This document shows positions 8,777 through 16,979 of a DNA stretch of 64,000 nt, one piece after another. Numbering within the stretch: the stretch's first letter is position 1; each line of letters begins with the position of its first letter. This DNA comes from Vibrio diazotrophicus. Lineage in GTDB: Bacteria; Pseudomonadota; Gammaproteobacteria; Enterobacterales; Vibrionaceae. Both the position numbers and the translations under genes were made by a program. Under the pieces are notes generated by a model that searched no databases, was not told where the DNA came from, and saw only the letters and a program-made list of their open reading frames with translations. The DNA lies in NCBI RefSeq assembly GCF_038452265.1, contig NZ_CP151843.1, positions 682,001-746,000 on the forward strand, written 5' to 3'.

Positions 8777-9529
8777 ATGGAAATCCTAAGCGACGCAGAA
8801 ATGCTGCGTTACAACCGCCAGATCATCCTTAAAGCATTTGATTTTGAAGGACAGGAAGCGCTGAAGCAGTCTTCGATTCTGATCCTCGGTGCTGGTGGCT
8901 TGGGATGTGCCTCTAGCCAATATCTTGCAACTGCTGGTATAGGCAAACTGACGCTGATTGATGACGATAAAGTGGAGTTGTCGAACTTGCAGCGTCAGGT
9001 TCTTCACCATGATGCGGATATCGGAAAGCTCAAAGTGGAATCCGCAGCGCAAGCGTTAAAAGAACTTAACCCAGAGCTTGAAATTGTTACCGTAGCGAAA
9101 AGACTTACTGATGAAGCCCTGTTAAGTCTAGTTCAGGACCATGATTTGGTGTTGGATGCCAGCGACAACGTAGATACGCGTAACCAGCTTAATCGCCTTT
9201 GTTACCAGACCAAAACACCGTTAGTTTCCGGCGCTGCCATTCGCATGGAAGGCCAAGTGAGCGTGTTTACTTATCAAGATCAGCAAGAGCCTTGCTATCA
9301 ATGCTTAAGTGCTCTGTTTGGAAGTAATGCGCTTTCTTGTGTTGAAGCGGGTGTCATGGCGCCTGTGGTTGGCATTATCGGCGCGGTTCAGGCAATGGAA
9401 GCGATTAAGGTCATTGCAGGTTTGGGTAAGCCAATCCAAGGCAAAATTCTGATGCTTGATGCTATGACCATGTCTTGGCGCGAAATGAAACTGATGAAGC
9501 AACCTCACTGCCCTACTTGTAGCAGTTAA
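8777..9529 (+). CDS. moeB: Molybdopterin-synthase adenylyltransferase MoeB
   Basis: A 250-residue E1-like enzyme that adenylates the C-terminal glycine of MoaD. The Rossmann nucleotide motif ILGAGGLGCASSQYL is at about residues 36-50, the R/D residues of LSNLQRQ follow, then DASDNVDTR. The structural zinc is held by CYQC and CPTC at the C-terminus. Length 250 is typical. It follows moeA closely and precedes a small membrane-anchored protein by 12 bases, so a three-gene transcript is likely. Confidence 0.95.
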   Translation: MEILSDAEMLRYNRQIILKAFDFEGQEALKQSSILILGAGGLGCASSQYLATAGIGKLTLIDDDKVELSNLQRQVLHHDADIGKLKVESAAQALKELNPELEIVTVAKRLTDEALLSLVQDHDLVLDASDNVDTRNQLNRLCYQTKTPLVSGAAIRMEGQVSVFTYQDQQEPCYQCLSALFGSNALSCVEAGVMAPVVGIIGAVQAMEAIKVIAGLGKPIQGKILMLDAMTMSWREMKLMKQPHCPTCSS

Positions 9530-9541
9530 AAGCGACTGTGT

Positions 9542-9841
9542 ATGTCTTCAGCTAAAAAACTGACCATGCTGCTGTTGCTGCTCACCTTATTACTGGTCGC
9601 CATGCTTGCATTGCGGCCAGAGCGTACTCAAATCGAACTCCAAGTTCATCTTATCGATAATACACTTACACAGTCACTGGACGGTCAGAGACGCTATTTC
9701 CTCGTTGAGTCAAAAGATACCGGAAAGCAGCTCATCAACGTGCCACCCACCACGAACTGTCAAGTTGGTGAAGTGATCACTGTGCGGAAAGTATTAACCG
9801 AGCAGCAAGATATCTATTACCGTTTTATTTCTTGCCCTTAA
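9542..9841 (+). CDS. Small membrane-anchored or secreted protein of unknown function
   Basis: 99 residues. After SSAKK comes one strongly hydrophobic segment (residues 8-24, mostly Leu), then about 75 polar residues predicted outside the cytoplasm, with two Cys (in TTNCQVG and the C-terminal SCP) that could form a disulfide. The tail is rich in alternating beta-type residues. I do not recognise a family. It starts 12 bases after moeB, so it shares the moeAB transcript, but nothing seen ties it to molybdenum. Confidence 0.7.
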   Translation: MSSAKKLTMLLLLLTLLLVAMLALRPERTQIELQVHLIDNTLTQSLDGQRRYFLVESKDTGKQLINVPPTTNCQVGEVITVRKVLTEQQDIYYRFISCP

Positions 9842-9894
9842 TTGAGTACCTTAATGGACTAAGTTTTACGTGAACCCAACTAAGGATTTGTTGA

Positions 9895-10746
9895 ATGTCA
9901 CCACTTGTTTCACCCGAATGGCTTGTCGAGCGTTTGGAAGATCCTCGCCTAGTTATCCTAGACAGTAGCCTAGAGTTTCAGATCCCCTCTGAATCAGAGA
10001 AAGACTGGGTAAATAAAATCCCTAATGCCCGTCGATTCGATTACGACAAAGAGTTTTGCGACATTGAATCATCACTTCCGCATATGATGCCAAGTGAAGA
10101 ACGTTTCAACCATCTTGCTCAAGAGCTAGGAATCAATAATGATTCCATCATCGTTGTTTATGACAACAGTGGCACTTTTGCCTCCCCTAGAGCGTGGTGG
10201 ATGTTCAAAGCCTTCGGTCATTCGCAGGTTTACATCCTTAATGGCGGCTTAACCGAATGGAAAGCACAAGGTTACAATGTCACTCAGGAGTATCTCACGG
10301 ACACTCCGAAAGGCGATTTTAACGGCACGTTGCAATCAAATTATTTCGTTGATGCTGAATACGTAAAAGCAAAAATTGACGACGAAGCAAGCTTAACTGT
10401 CGATGCTCGCTCTCGTGCTCGCTTTCTTTCCCAAGTAGCCGAACCAAGAGTTGGTCTACGCAGTGGACATATTCCCAACTCCTGCAATCTACCTTTTGCT
10501 GAACTAATGGATGGGCATAAACTCAAGACAGCCAACGATTTGTCTGCGATTTTGAAATCAACCCTCACCAAAGATGCTGATGAATACGTGTTCAGTTGTG
10601 GTTCAGGCGTTACCGCTTGTATCGTTCTGTTAGCCGCGCTGGTGTGTGGTTACGAAAACCTTTCTGTTTATGATGGCTCGTGGACCGAATGGGGATCTTC
10701 TCCGGACCTGCCAATAGAAACAGCAAACGACACTGATAACGTTTAA
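9895..10746 (+). CDS. sseA: 3-mercaptopyruvate sulfurtransferase (tandem rhodanese)
   Basis: 283 residues in two rhodanese domains. The first (about 1-130) is non-catalytic. The second (about 150-275) has the active-site loop CGSGVTA with Cys235, the CG[S/T]GVT form characteristic of mercaptopyruvate rather than thiosulfate sulfurtransferases. It moves sulfur from 3-mercaptopyruvate to cyanide or thiols in the cytosol. It lies 53 bases after the moeAB-linked small gene, with no terminator visible between them. A link to cofactor sulfuration is possible but inferred. Confidence 0.9.
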   Translation: MSPLVSPEWLVERLEDPRLVILDSSLEFQIPSESEKDWVNKIPNARRFDYDKEFCDIESSLPHMMPSEERFNHLAQELGINNDSIIVVYDNSGTFASPRAWWMFKAFGHSQVYILNGGLTEWKAQGYNVTQEYLTDTPKGDFNGTLQSNYFVDAEYVKAKIDDEASLTVDARSRARFLSQVAEPRVGLRSGHIPNSCNLPFAELMDGHKLKTANDLSAILKSTLTKDADEYVFSCGSGVTACIVLLAALVCGYENLSVYDGSWTEWGSSPDLPIETANDTDNV

Positions 10747-10804
10747 AGCAAAGATTAAACATTCGCAGAAATTGTTATAGACTGCGCCCGATTTTAATTT
10801 TAGA

Positions 10805-10818
10805 AACCTGTTCAGGTT
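10805..10818. repeat. Short inverted repeat in the leader of the DUF2999 gene
   Basis: AACCTG-TT-CAGGTT, a 6-2-6 perfect dyad 20-33 bases before the ATG at 10838. It could be an operator for an unknown regulator or chance. Confidence 0.3.
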
Positions 10819-10837
10819 AGTTTTAAAAGGTAAAAAA

Positions 10838-11089
10838 ATGAACCCAATTATTGCACTGTTGAAAGAGAACAATGTAAGCAACGACAAAATCCAAGAACTA
10901 TTCCAAGCGTTAACGCAGAATCCACTTGCTGCAATGGCGATTGTCGGCCAACTCGGTTTACCTCAGGAGCAATTACAACTGCTGATGGGTCAGGTAATGC
11001 AAAACCCAGCTCTAATCAAAGAAGCCGTTGAAGAACTAGGTTTGGATTTTTCTAAAGTAGAAGAAGCAAAAGCGAAGCTGCAACAATAA
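10838..11089 (+). CDS. DUF2999-family small protein
   Basis: An 83-residue, wholly alpha-type soluble protein with repeated amphipathic stretches (NDKIQELFQALTQNP, PQEQLQLLMGQVMQNP). QALTQNP and QVMQNP recur about 45 residues apart, suggesting an internal duplication. It resembles the DUF2999 proteins that I recall mainly from vibrios and relatives. Function unknown. The start is well supported: AAAAGG lies 6-7 bases before ATG. It is followed by a two-way terminator. Confidence 0.75.
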   Translation: MNPIIALLKENNVSNDKIQELFQALTQNPLAAMAIVGQLGLPQEQLQLLMGQVMQNPALIKEAVEELGLDFSKVEEAKAKLQQ

Positions 11090-11136
11090 GCTTGGTTTGA
11101 AAAGTGCCAGAAACAAAAAGTACGATTAACTGAATA

Positions 11137-11168
11137 TAAGGCCGCCAATTTGACGGCCTTATTATTTG
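11137..11168. terminator. Bidirectional terminator
   Basis: A 9-bp stem ATAAGGCCG / CGGCCTTAT with a 9-base loop, lying between the convergent DUF2999 and TRAP permease genes. The + side continues into TATTATTTG. Confidence 0.7.
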
Positions 11169-11181
11169 ACAAAGAAGTGCT

Positions 11182-13074
11182 CTAAGCTTGCGAAAGCGCT
11201 CTGCTCTGTTGTCGATAGTTCATCAGACAAATCACGACAATAACGGCAAGAGCTATTAAACGATTGAGATCAGATAAGAACAAAACTCCGAGCGCCATAC
11301 ATAATAGGACCGCACGTTGCCACATCAGCAAAGGAACAAACAAACGCCCTTCTATACCGCCAGCGAAGGCGATAAACAGACTGATGGTAGCGATGATAGC
11401 TATCGCGAAGTGCAGATGCTCTCCTTCCACCCAAATCAATCCTGAAAATGCCATCATTGCCGGAATTAGGAAGAAACCCTGTGCCAGTTTAAATGCCTGA
11501 ACGGCTGAGCGCATCGGTGATGCATTGGCTATCCCTGCGCCTGCAAATGCTGCAAGTGCAATTGGTGGTGTTACGTTAGAGGTTTGTGATAACCAGAACA
11601 CTATCATGTGCGCAGCCAGAAGGGTCACACCGAAGTCCATTAATGCCGGAACCGCCATGATCGACAACACGATATAAGCGGCGGTAACTGGAAGCCCCAT
11701 ACCCAAAATGACGGCAGCAAGCGCGATAAGAGCTAACGCAGACCATAAATAGCCGCCAGACATCGCGATCAGAAATTGGGTAAATTGCAAACCAATCCCC
11801 GTTTGACCAACCACACCGACTACAATACCAGCCGTAGCACATGCAACCGAAATAGGCAGAGCCAGAAGCGCACCTTCTTTTAATCCTTCCAAGAAAAGCT
11901 TCACAGTAATACGACTGTGTTTGCGCGTCATCGCAGCTAAAAGAATTGAGGCACAACCAATCACACCCACCAATACTGGCGAATAGCTCATCATCAATAG
12001 TACGGTGATAAGAATAAGTGGTACCAGATAATGCCAACCACTGCGCAACACTGTCGCAATTTTTTCGGTTTGAGTCATTCCCTGAAGATCTAACTTACAC
12101 GCCATCAGATGCACATAAAGCAACGTACAAGCGAAATACAAAATGGCTGGGGCAATCGAAACAATTAAGATCTCGCTGTAAGGAATACCAGTAAACTGCG
12201 CCATAACGAACGCACCAGCACCCATTACTGGAGGCATAATCTGCCCGCCTGTTGATGCGGCGGCTTCAATCCCCGCTGCTTGTTCAGACTTATAACCCAG
12301 TTTTTTCATCATAGGGATAGTCAAAGCGCCCGTTGTTACTGTGTTGGCAATCGCTGACCCAGATATTGAGCCAAGGGCAGCTGATGCGATAACACTTGCC
12401 TTCGCCGGGCCACCACGATATTTACCTGCAACAGAAAACGCCATATCGATAAAGAACTGACCCGCACCCGTTACTTGTAAAAAAGCCCCAAACAGAACAA
12501 ACATAAATACCACACCAGCGGCAATCGCTAACGGCGCACCGTAGACACCATTTGTGGAATAAATGTGGAAACGGATGATCTCTTCAACACTAAAACCTTT
12601 GCTCGCAATATTGTCTGGAAGCACATCACCAAATATGGCATACACCAGAAACAGCACCGCGATGAACACCATCACCAAACCGACTGTTCTACGTGTTGCT
12701 TCAAGTAACAGCAGAATGAGAACAATTCCTGCAGCCTGATCAAGCGACTGCAAACCGTCCAGCAAAAAGCTGATGTCGTCATAATCAAATAATGCAATCT
12801 GAGTTGATGCCCAGCACGTGAGCGCCACACACAATAAATCTAAAATTCGTCCCAACAAGTAAATAGCAAACGGCTTTCGGTCACTAAACAGAGGGTAAAC
12901 CAAGAACACAAGTGCCAATACCCAACTGACGTGTATCGGCCGAAAAACAGGGGCTGACAGATTGGCCAGAATGCCCTGCCAAATCTGAAAAACAGAAAGA
13001 GCGATAGCCGCAATCGCGGCTATCGTAACAATGACATTGGTAATTTTTTGGTTACGAGGATGAAATTCACTCAT
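11182..13074 (-). CDS. TRAP transporter fused permease (4TM/12TM, DctQM type)
   Basis: A 630-residue inner-membrane protein that fuses the small and large TRAP subunits, as in TAXI-type systems. Roughly 16 or more hydrophobic segments run the length. The DctM-like part carries SGSAIANTVTTGALTIPMMK, the GGQIMPPVMGAGAFVMAQF block and SNVTPPIALAAFAGAGIA, typical of the ion-driven permease. The start is put at the ATG 13072-13074, six bases after GGAG, rather than the adjacent GTG. The binding protein is encoded 93 bases upstream on the same strand. The substrate is not shown by the sequence; TAXI systems commonly take dicarboxylates or amino acids such as glutamate. Confidence 0.92.
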   Translation of the reverse strand: MSEFHPRNQKITNVIVTIAAIAAIALSVFQIWQGILANLSAPVFRPIHVSWVLALVFLVYPLFSDRKPFAIYLLGRILDLLCVALTCWASTQIALFDYDDISFLLDGLQSLDQAAGIVLILLLLEATRRTVGLVMVFIAVLFLVYAIFGDVLPDNIASKGFSVEEIIRFHIYSTNGVYGAPLAIAAGVVFMFVLFGAFLQVTGAGQFFIDMAFSVAGKYRGGPAKASVIASAALGSISGSAIANTVTTGALTIPMMKKLGYKSEQAAGIEAAASTGGQIMPPVMGAGAFVMAQFTGIPYSEILIVSIAPAILYFACTLLYVHLMACKLDLQGMTQTEKIATVLRSGWHYLVPLILITVLLMMSYSPVLVGVIGCASILLAAMTRKHSRITVKLFLEGLKEGALLALPISVACATAGIVVGVVGQTGIGLQFTQFLIAMSGGYLWSALALIALAAVILGMGLPVTAAYIVLSIMAVPALMDFGVTLLAAHMIVFWLSQTSNVTPPIALAAFAGAGIANASPMRSAVQAFKLAQGFFLIPAMMAFSGLIWVEGEHLHFAIAIIATISLFIAFAGGIEGRLFVPLLMWQRAVLLCMALGVLFLSDLNRLIALAVIVVICLMNYRQQSRALSQA

Positions 13075-13167
13075 CACTTACTCCATGTAACATTACTTAT
13101 CGTCCATTTGGTTTGAAGGAAGTCCAACTGTTCACAGTCAAGACTTCCCACCAAACATTACAACGTT

Positions 13168-14097
13168 TTATTTCATTTGTTCTTTGCGATATTTCTCTGC
13201 ACCTGGGTGAAGAGCGATACCTTGCAGCTTAGTCATATTCTCAATCGTGGTGAATTTAGTTACATCAATCACTTGGCGAATTTTGTTGATATTTTCAAAC
13301 GCCACTTTTGTCATGTTGTACGCCATGTCTTCACTCATATTTTTGTTAACAACCAATACGTTCCATACCGCTGGCGCTTTAAAGGCAGGCACTTTGTTGT
13401 AAGAATCCGCAGGGACATCAATTTGAATGTATGAAGGATAATCTTGAGTGATTTTCGCCAGTTCCTCTTCGCTAAAACTTAAGATGCGGATATCACGAGT
13501 CAGAGCGAGTTCGGTAATCGCCCCCACTCCCACACTGCCTACAACCACACCCGCATCAATTTGATTATTCGCCAGCGCACTGGTTGTCGCGGTGTAGTTC
13601 AGTGATTGAGCTTTGATGTCATCTTCAGTGATACCCAAAGTATTTAAGATGTTAACCGCACTCACGCGAGTACCTGAACCCGGCGCACCCAGTGAAATAC
13701 GTTTGCCTTTTAAGTCCGCAATCGAGTTGATATCAGATTTAGCCGGAACGATGAACTGCACCACGTTTGGATATAGAGCAAAGAGAACAGATACATCCAG
13801 TTTTTTAGGGAAAGGTTTAACACCGCTCGCGGCTTGAAGTACAACGTTACCTTGTGCAATACCCACTAACTGTTTGTCTGTCGATACCTTAATGGTGTTT
13901 TCAACCGATGCCGCGGTTACTTCTGCGCGCATATTAAAGTCTGATAAGTTTTCGCTCCAAATCTTAGCCAGCATACCGCCCAATGGATAATAAGTACCAC
14001 TTTGACTACCCGTACCAATAGTGTAGTTTTCTGCCATTGCAGGCAGAGAAAATGCCATTGCTACAGCTAATAAACCAGTCCTTAGTTTTTGATACAT
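13168..14097 (-). CDS. TAXI-family TRAP solute-binding protein
   Basis: A 309-residue periplasmic protein. The Sec signal is MYQKLRTGLLAVAMAFSLPAMA, cleaved about residue 22. The mature start, YTIGTGSQSGTYYPLGG, is the hallmark of TRAP-associated extracytoplasmic immunogenic (TAXI) proteins. Later blocks are GKRISLGAPGSGTRV and the ALANNQIDAG region. GAAGGAG precedes the ATG. It delivers solute to the fused permease downstream. No regulator is physically linked except the SorC-family gene upstream, which has its own terminator. Confidence 0.93.
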   Translation of the reverse strand: MYQKLRTGLLAVAMAFSLPAMAENYTIGTGSQSGTYYPLGGMLAKIWSENLSDFNMRAEVTAASVENTIKVSTDKQLVGIAQGNVVLQAASGVKPFPKKLDVSVLFALYPNVVQFIVPAKSDINSIADLKGKRISLGAPGSGTRVSAVNILNTLGITEDDIKAQSLNYTATTSALANNQIDAGVVVGSVGVGAITELALTRDIRILSFSEEELAKITQDYPSYIQIDVPADSYNKVPAFKAPAVWNVLVVNKNMSEDMAYNMTKVAFENINKIRQVIDVTKFTTIENMTKLQGIALHPGAEKYRKEQMK

Positions 14098-14314
14098 AAA
14101 TGCTCCTTCAAAATGTGATTCTAGGGTTGTATATGTTTAATGTTTCCATATTGTTATGAAATGGATAATGAGAAATAGCAATACGGCTTACGGCGAAATG
14201 AGAGTTTGATATGCAAATATGCTCTTGTTTAAAAAACAGTCGTGATATTGACCTCACTCTCAAAAAGCAGTGATGAAGGGTTATATTTCAATCAACAAGA
14301 TTTGTTCTGATATG

Positions 14315-14338
14315 AAAAAAGGAGGCCATAGCCTCCTT
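14315..14338 (-). terminator. Terminator after the SorC-family regulator
   Basis: Read on the minus strand: stem GGAGGC / GCCTCC with a 4-base loop, then TTTTTT. It separates the regulator from the TRAP genes. Confidence 0.8.
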
Positions 14339-14360
14339 GCGAACTGATCTAAAACTCATT

Positions 14361-15365
14361 TTATCTCTGTGAGCGAGAGATACTGCTCATCTGCTCGTCC
14401 AAGTTCAAAACGGTCAGAGCATTACTGACACTGGTCGCTATTACATCAATCGCGCCAGTACGCAAAGCCCCTAATAGTGCAAGTGGCTTACTGTTTTCCG
14501 CTGCAATGGCTACGACTTCTGAAACCAAACGGAATTCATCGATACTCAAACCAATCACTCGGTCATTCATTACCGTATTGGCAATTTCGCCCTGAACATT
14601 GAAAAAGTCGTGACCAGCAAAATCCCCTACCACGCCTTGTTGCAGGCGTGATTGAACGACTTCTTCTGCTGTGAACCAACCAAGATCGACCATGTAACTG
14701 TTTTCACTCATGTCACCAATACCAATCAAAGCCATATCGGCTTTTCGTGCCAAATCGAGTGTTTGCTTAACGGTCGCGTTCTGCATAAACGCTAGTTTTT
14801 GATCTCGGTTCTCTGCGTATGCTGGTGCGTACAAGGTTTCCGATGAGCCACCGTATTTTTTTGCGAGCTGACGACAGATATGGTCGGCATTAAACATACC
14901 GCCACGAGGGTGAATACCGCCAATACCACAGACAAACTTACAATCACGAGGAGTAATAACGCCCACATGATGAGCAACCGCGGAAACATTTCGACCTTGC
15001 CCTACACTGACCACCATGCCGTTTTTTAACGTATTGGTTAGATAGTGGGAGACTAATCCAGCTACCTGCTGACGCTGCTGTTCTTCGTTAGGTTGGTCCA
15101 AGGCGATAAGCGCTCGCTTAACGCCAAAGCGTTCAATTAAACGTTGCTCTATCTTGGCACTGAATACTGGGTGGTATTTCACCGTGATTTCAACAATACC
15201 TTCATCTCGTGCTTGTTTGAGCAAACGACCGACTTTGGCGCGAGAGAGTGCGAACTTCTTAGAAATCTCTTCCTGAGTTGCTCCATCTTGGTAGTAAGCA
15301 ACTGAAACTTCAGTCAATAAGTCTGTATTTTCTAGAGAAATTTCTGGGGTTGGATTGTTCATCAT
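14361..15365 (-). CDS. SorC/DeoR-family sugar-sensing transcriptional regulator
   Basis: A 334-residue regulator. The HTH lies near residues 25-60 (ATQEEISKKFALSRAKVGRLLKQA... pattern, shortened here). It is followed by a SorC-type sugar-phosphate-binding domain to the C-terminus, with VSVGQGRNVSAVA, the CKFVCGIGGIHPRGG block, LIGIGDMSENS and VQGEIANTVMNDRVIGLS. Family members sense phosphorylated sugars and bind TGAACA-type dyads. It is divergent from tal, and two such dyads lie in the shared 551-base gap. Control of tal and perhaps tkt is therefore inferred. The ligand is unknown. Confidence 0.88.
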   Translation of the reverse strand: MMNNPTPEISLENTDLLTEVSVAYYQDGATQEEISKKFALSRAKVGRLLKQARDEGIVEITVKYHPVFSAKIEQRLIERFGVKRALIALDQPNEEQQRQQVAGLVSHYLTNTLKNGMVVSVGQGRNVSAVAHHVGVITPRDCKFVCGIGGIHPRGGMFNADHICRQLAKKYGGSSETLYAPAYAENRDQKLAFMQNATVKQTLDLARKADMALIGIGDMSENSYMVDLGWFTAEEVVQSRLQQGVVGDFAGHDFFNVQGEIANTVMNDRVIGLSIDEFRLVSEVVAIAAENSKPLALLGALRTGAIDVIATSVSNALTVLNLDEQMSSISRSQR

Positions 15366-15405
15366 CGACTCTTATCTGTGAAATTGTGCTCATTATATTT
15401 AAAAC

Positions 15406-15419
15406 TGAGCATCCGCTCA
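15406..15419. promoter_or_regulatory. Candidate SorC-family operator 1
   Basis: TGAGCATCCGCTCA: arms TGAGC / GCTCA, 41 bases upstream of the regulator gene. It fits the same pattern as operator 2 and suggests autoregulation. Confidence 0.45.
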
Positions 15420-15665
15420 TTGACCTAGCATATGTTACACCCATGCAAGCGTGCAACATTTGCTCAGCAAGATTACATATTCTCACTCATTTTTTGAGAG
15501 ATTGAGCATACTAAGAACGTATAACAAGGCCTACGCAATCGTTTCGTCTTATTCACCCTTTGAACACAAGTAAATTAATGTTGATTTAGGTCACTAGAAA
15601 TGAGAAATCACAATTGACATTCACCGCAGATCAGATAAATATGGACACATCATTTACTCACAGAT

Positions 15666-15679
15666 TGAACATATGTTCA
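15666..15679. promoter_or_regulatory. Candidate SorC-family operator 2
   Basis: TGAACATATGTTCA is a perfect 14-base palindrome, 237 bases before tal. TGAACA/TGTTCA arms are typical of SorC-family sites such as those of LsrR. Confidence 0.5.
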
Positions 15680-15916
15680 TTGCAAATGTTCGAGCTGTGA
15701 AAAACATTATGTTTATGTGAATTGAACAGTGTTGTTGAACTTATATGTAGCGTTAAAGTAGCTACAATGTTTTCTAACCTGTTTGCAATGCCAAGCCACT
15801 ATTTTTGTCGTACTAAGTGACACTTTTGTCTTGTTACATGACATTGTCTTGCTCTGTGACTGGCATATTAAACGGCAGGCAAAGCCCAACGAGAAACGAG
15901 AAATAGGACGATCGAA

Positions 15917-16867
15917 ATGAGCAATAAATTAGAGCAACTTCGTAAACTGACTACCGTTGTAGCAGACACCGGTGAAATTGAAGCAATCAAAAAATACCAA
16001 CCAGAAGACGCAACAACAAACCCTTCTCTAATTCTTAAAGCTGCTCAAATTGCAGAGTACGCGCCACTTATCGATCAAGCTATCGAATACGCGAAAACGC
16101 AAAGCAATGACAAGGCTCAACAAGTTCAAGATACTTGTGACATGCTTGCAGTTAACATCGGTAAAGAAATCCTAAAAACGATCCCAGGTCGTATCTCTAC
16201 AGAAGTAGATGCTCGTCTTTCTTACGACACTGAAGGCAGCATTGCTAAAGCTCGTCAACTTATCAAAATGTACAACGATGCTGGCATCTCTAACGATCGT
16301 ATCCTTATTAAACTGGCTTCTACTTGGGAAGGTATCCGTGCTGCAGAAGTTCTAGAGAAAGAAGGCATCAACTGTAACCTGACTCTTCTATTCTCATTTG
16401 CTCAAGCTCGTGCGTGTGCGGAAGCTGGCGTATACCTAATTTCTCCATTCGTTGGCCGTATCATGGACTGGTACAAAGCAAAAGAAGGTCGCGACTTCGC
16501 AGCTCAAGAAGATCCAGGTGTTCTTTCTGTTTCTACCATTTACAACTACTACAAAGAGCACGGCTACAAAACTGTTGTTATGGGCGCAAGCTTCCGTAAC
16601 ATCGGTGAGATCCTAGAGCTAGCTGGCTGTGACCGTCTAACAATTGCTCCTTCACTTCTTGCTGAACTAGAAGCAGCGGAAGGTGAAGTTGTAGCGAAAC
16701 TTGTTGACTCTAAAGGCAACAAAGCACGTCCAGCAGCGATGACTCACGCTGAATTCCTATGGGACCACAACCAAGATCCAATGGCAGTAGAGAAACTTGC
16801 AGAAGGTATCCGCAACTTCGCTATCGACCAAGGCAAACTTGAAGCGATGATCGAAGCTAAGCTTTAA
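15917..16867 (+). CDS. tal: Transaldolase
   Basis: A 316-residue class I transaldolase of the TalB type, moving dihydroxyacetone units between sedoheptulose-7-P and glyceraldehyde-3-P in the non-oxidative pentose phosphate pathway. Motifs: DATTNPSLI (with catalytic Asp), the Schiff-base lysine in RILIKLASTWEGIRAA, NLTLLFSFAQA and SPFVGRIMDW. AGGA sits 8 bases before ATG. Codon use is notably biased to highly expressed forms. tkt follows 112 bases later with a hairpin between. Regulation by the divergent SorC-family protein is likely. Confidence 0.97.
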   Translation: MSNKLEQLRKLTTVVADTGEIEAIKKYQPEDATTNPSLILKAAQIAEYAPLIDQAIEYAKTQSNDKAQQVQDTCDMLAVNIGKEILKTIPGRISTEVDARLSYDTEGSIAKARQLIKMYNDAGISNDRILIKLASTWEGIRAAEVLEKEGINCNLTLLFSFAQARACAEAGVYLISPFVGRIMDWYKAKEGRDFAAQEDPGVLSVSTIYNYYKEHGYKTVVMGASFRNIGEILELAGCDRLTIAPSLLAELEAAEGEVVAKLVDSKGNKARPAAMTHAEFLWDHNQDPMAVEKLAEGIRNFAIDQGKLEAMIEAKL

Positions 16868-16878
16868 TTCAAATTTAA

Positions 16879-16908
16879 GAAGCGAGTGAAAACTCGCTTC
16901 GCTTTTTA
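16879..16908 (+). terminator. Hairpin/terminator between tal and tkt
   Basis: An 8-bp stem GAAGCGAG / CTCGCTTC with a 6-base loop, then GCTTTTTATA. It may only attenuate read-through into tkt. Confidence 0.65.
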
Positions 16909-16979
16909 TACTTGTTTCAAATTGAGCAGAGTTTAAAATTCTGCTCTCAATATTATTCAAACTTAACTGAGTGACGACT

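Larger units (their letters stand above)
15366..15916. other. 551-base regulatory gap between the SorC-family gene and tal
   Basis: No ORF is supported here. It holds two TGARCA/TGYTCA dyads (annotated separately) and further single TGAGCA or GCTCA half-sites near 15389, 15459 and 15504. An AT-rich stretch follows up to a TACAAT hexamer at 15763. The last 150 bases before tal are a leader with several TGACA-type words but no hairpin that I can support. Confidence 0.5.

Noticed and set aside
11576..12037. 153-residue minus-strand ORF inside the TRAP permease
   Set aside because: Different frame of a gene with well-conserved TRAP motifs; Ser/Cys/Tyr-rich nonsense composition and no ribosome site.
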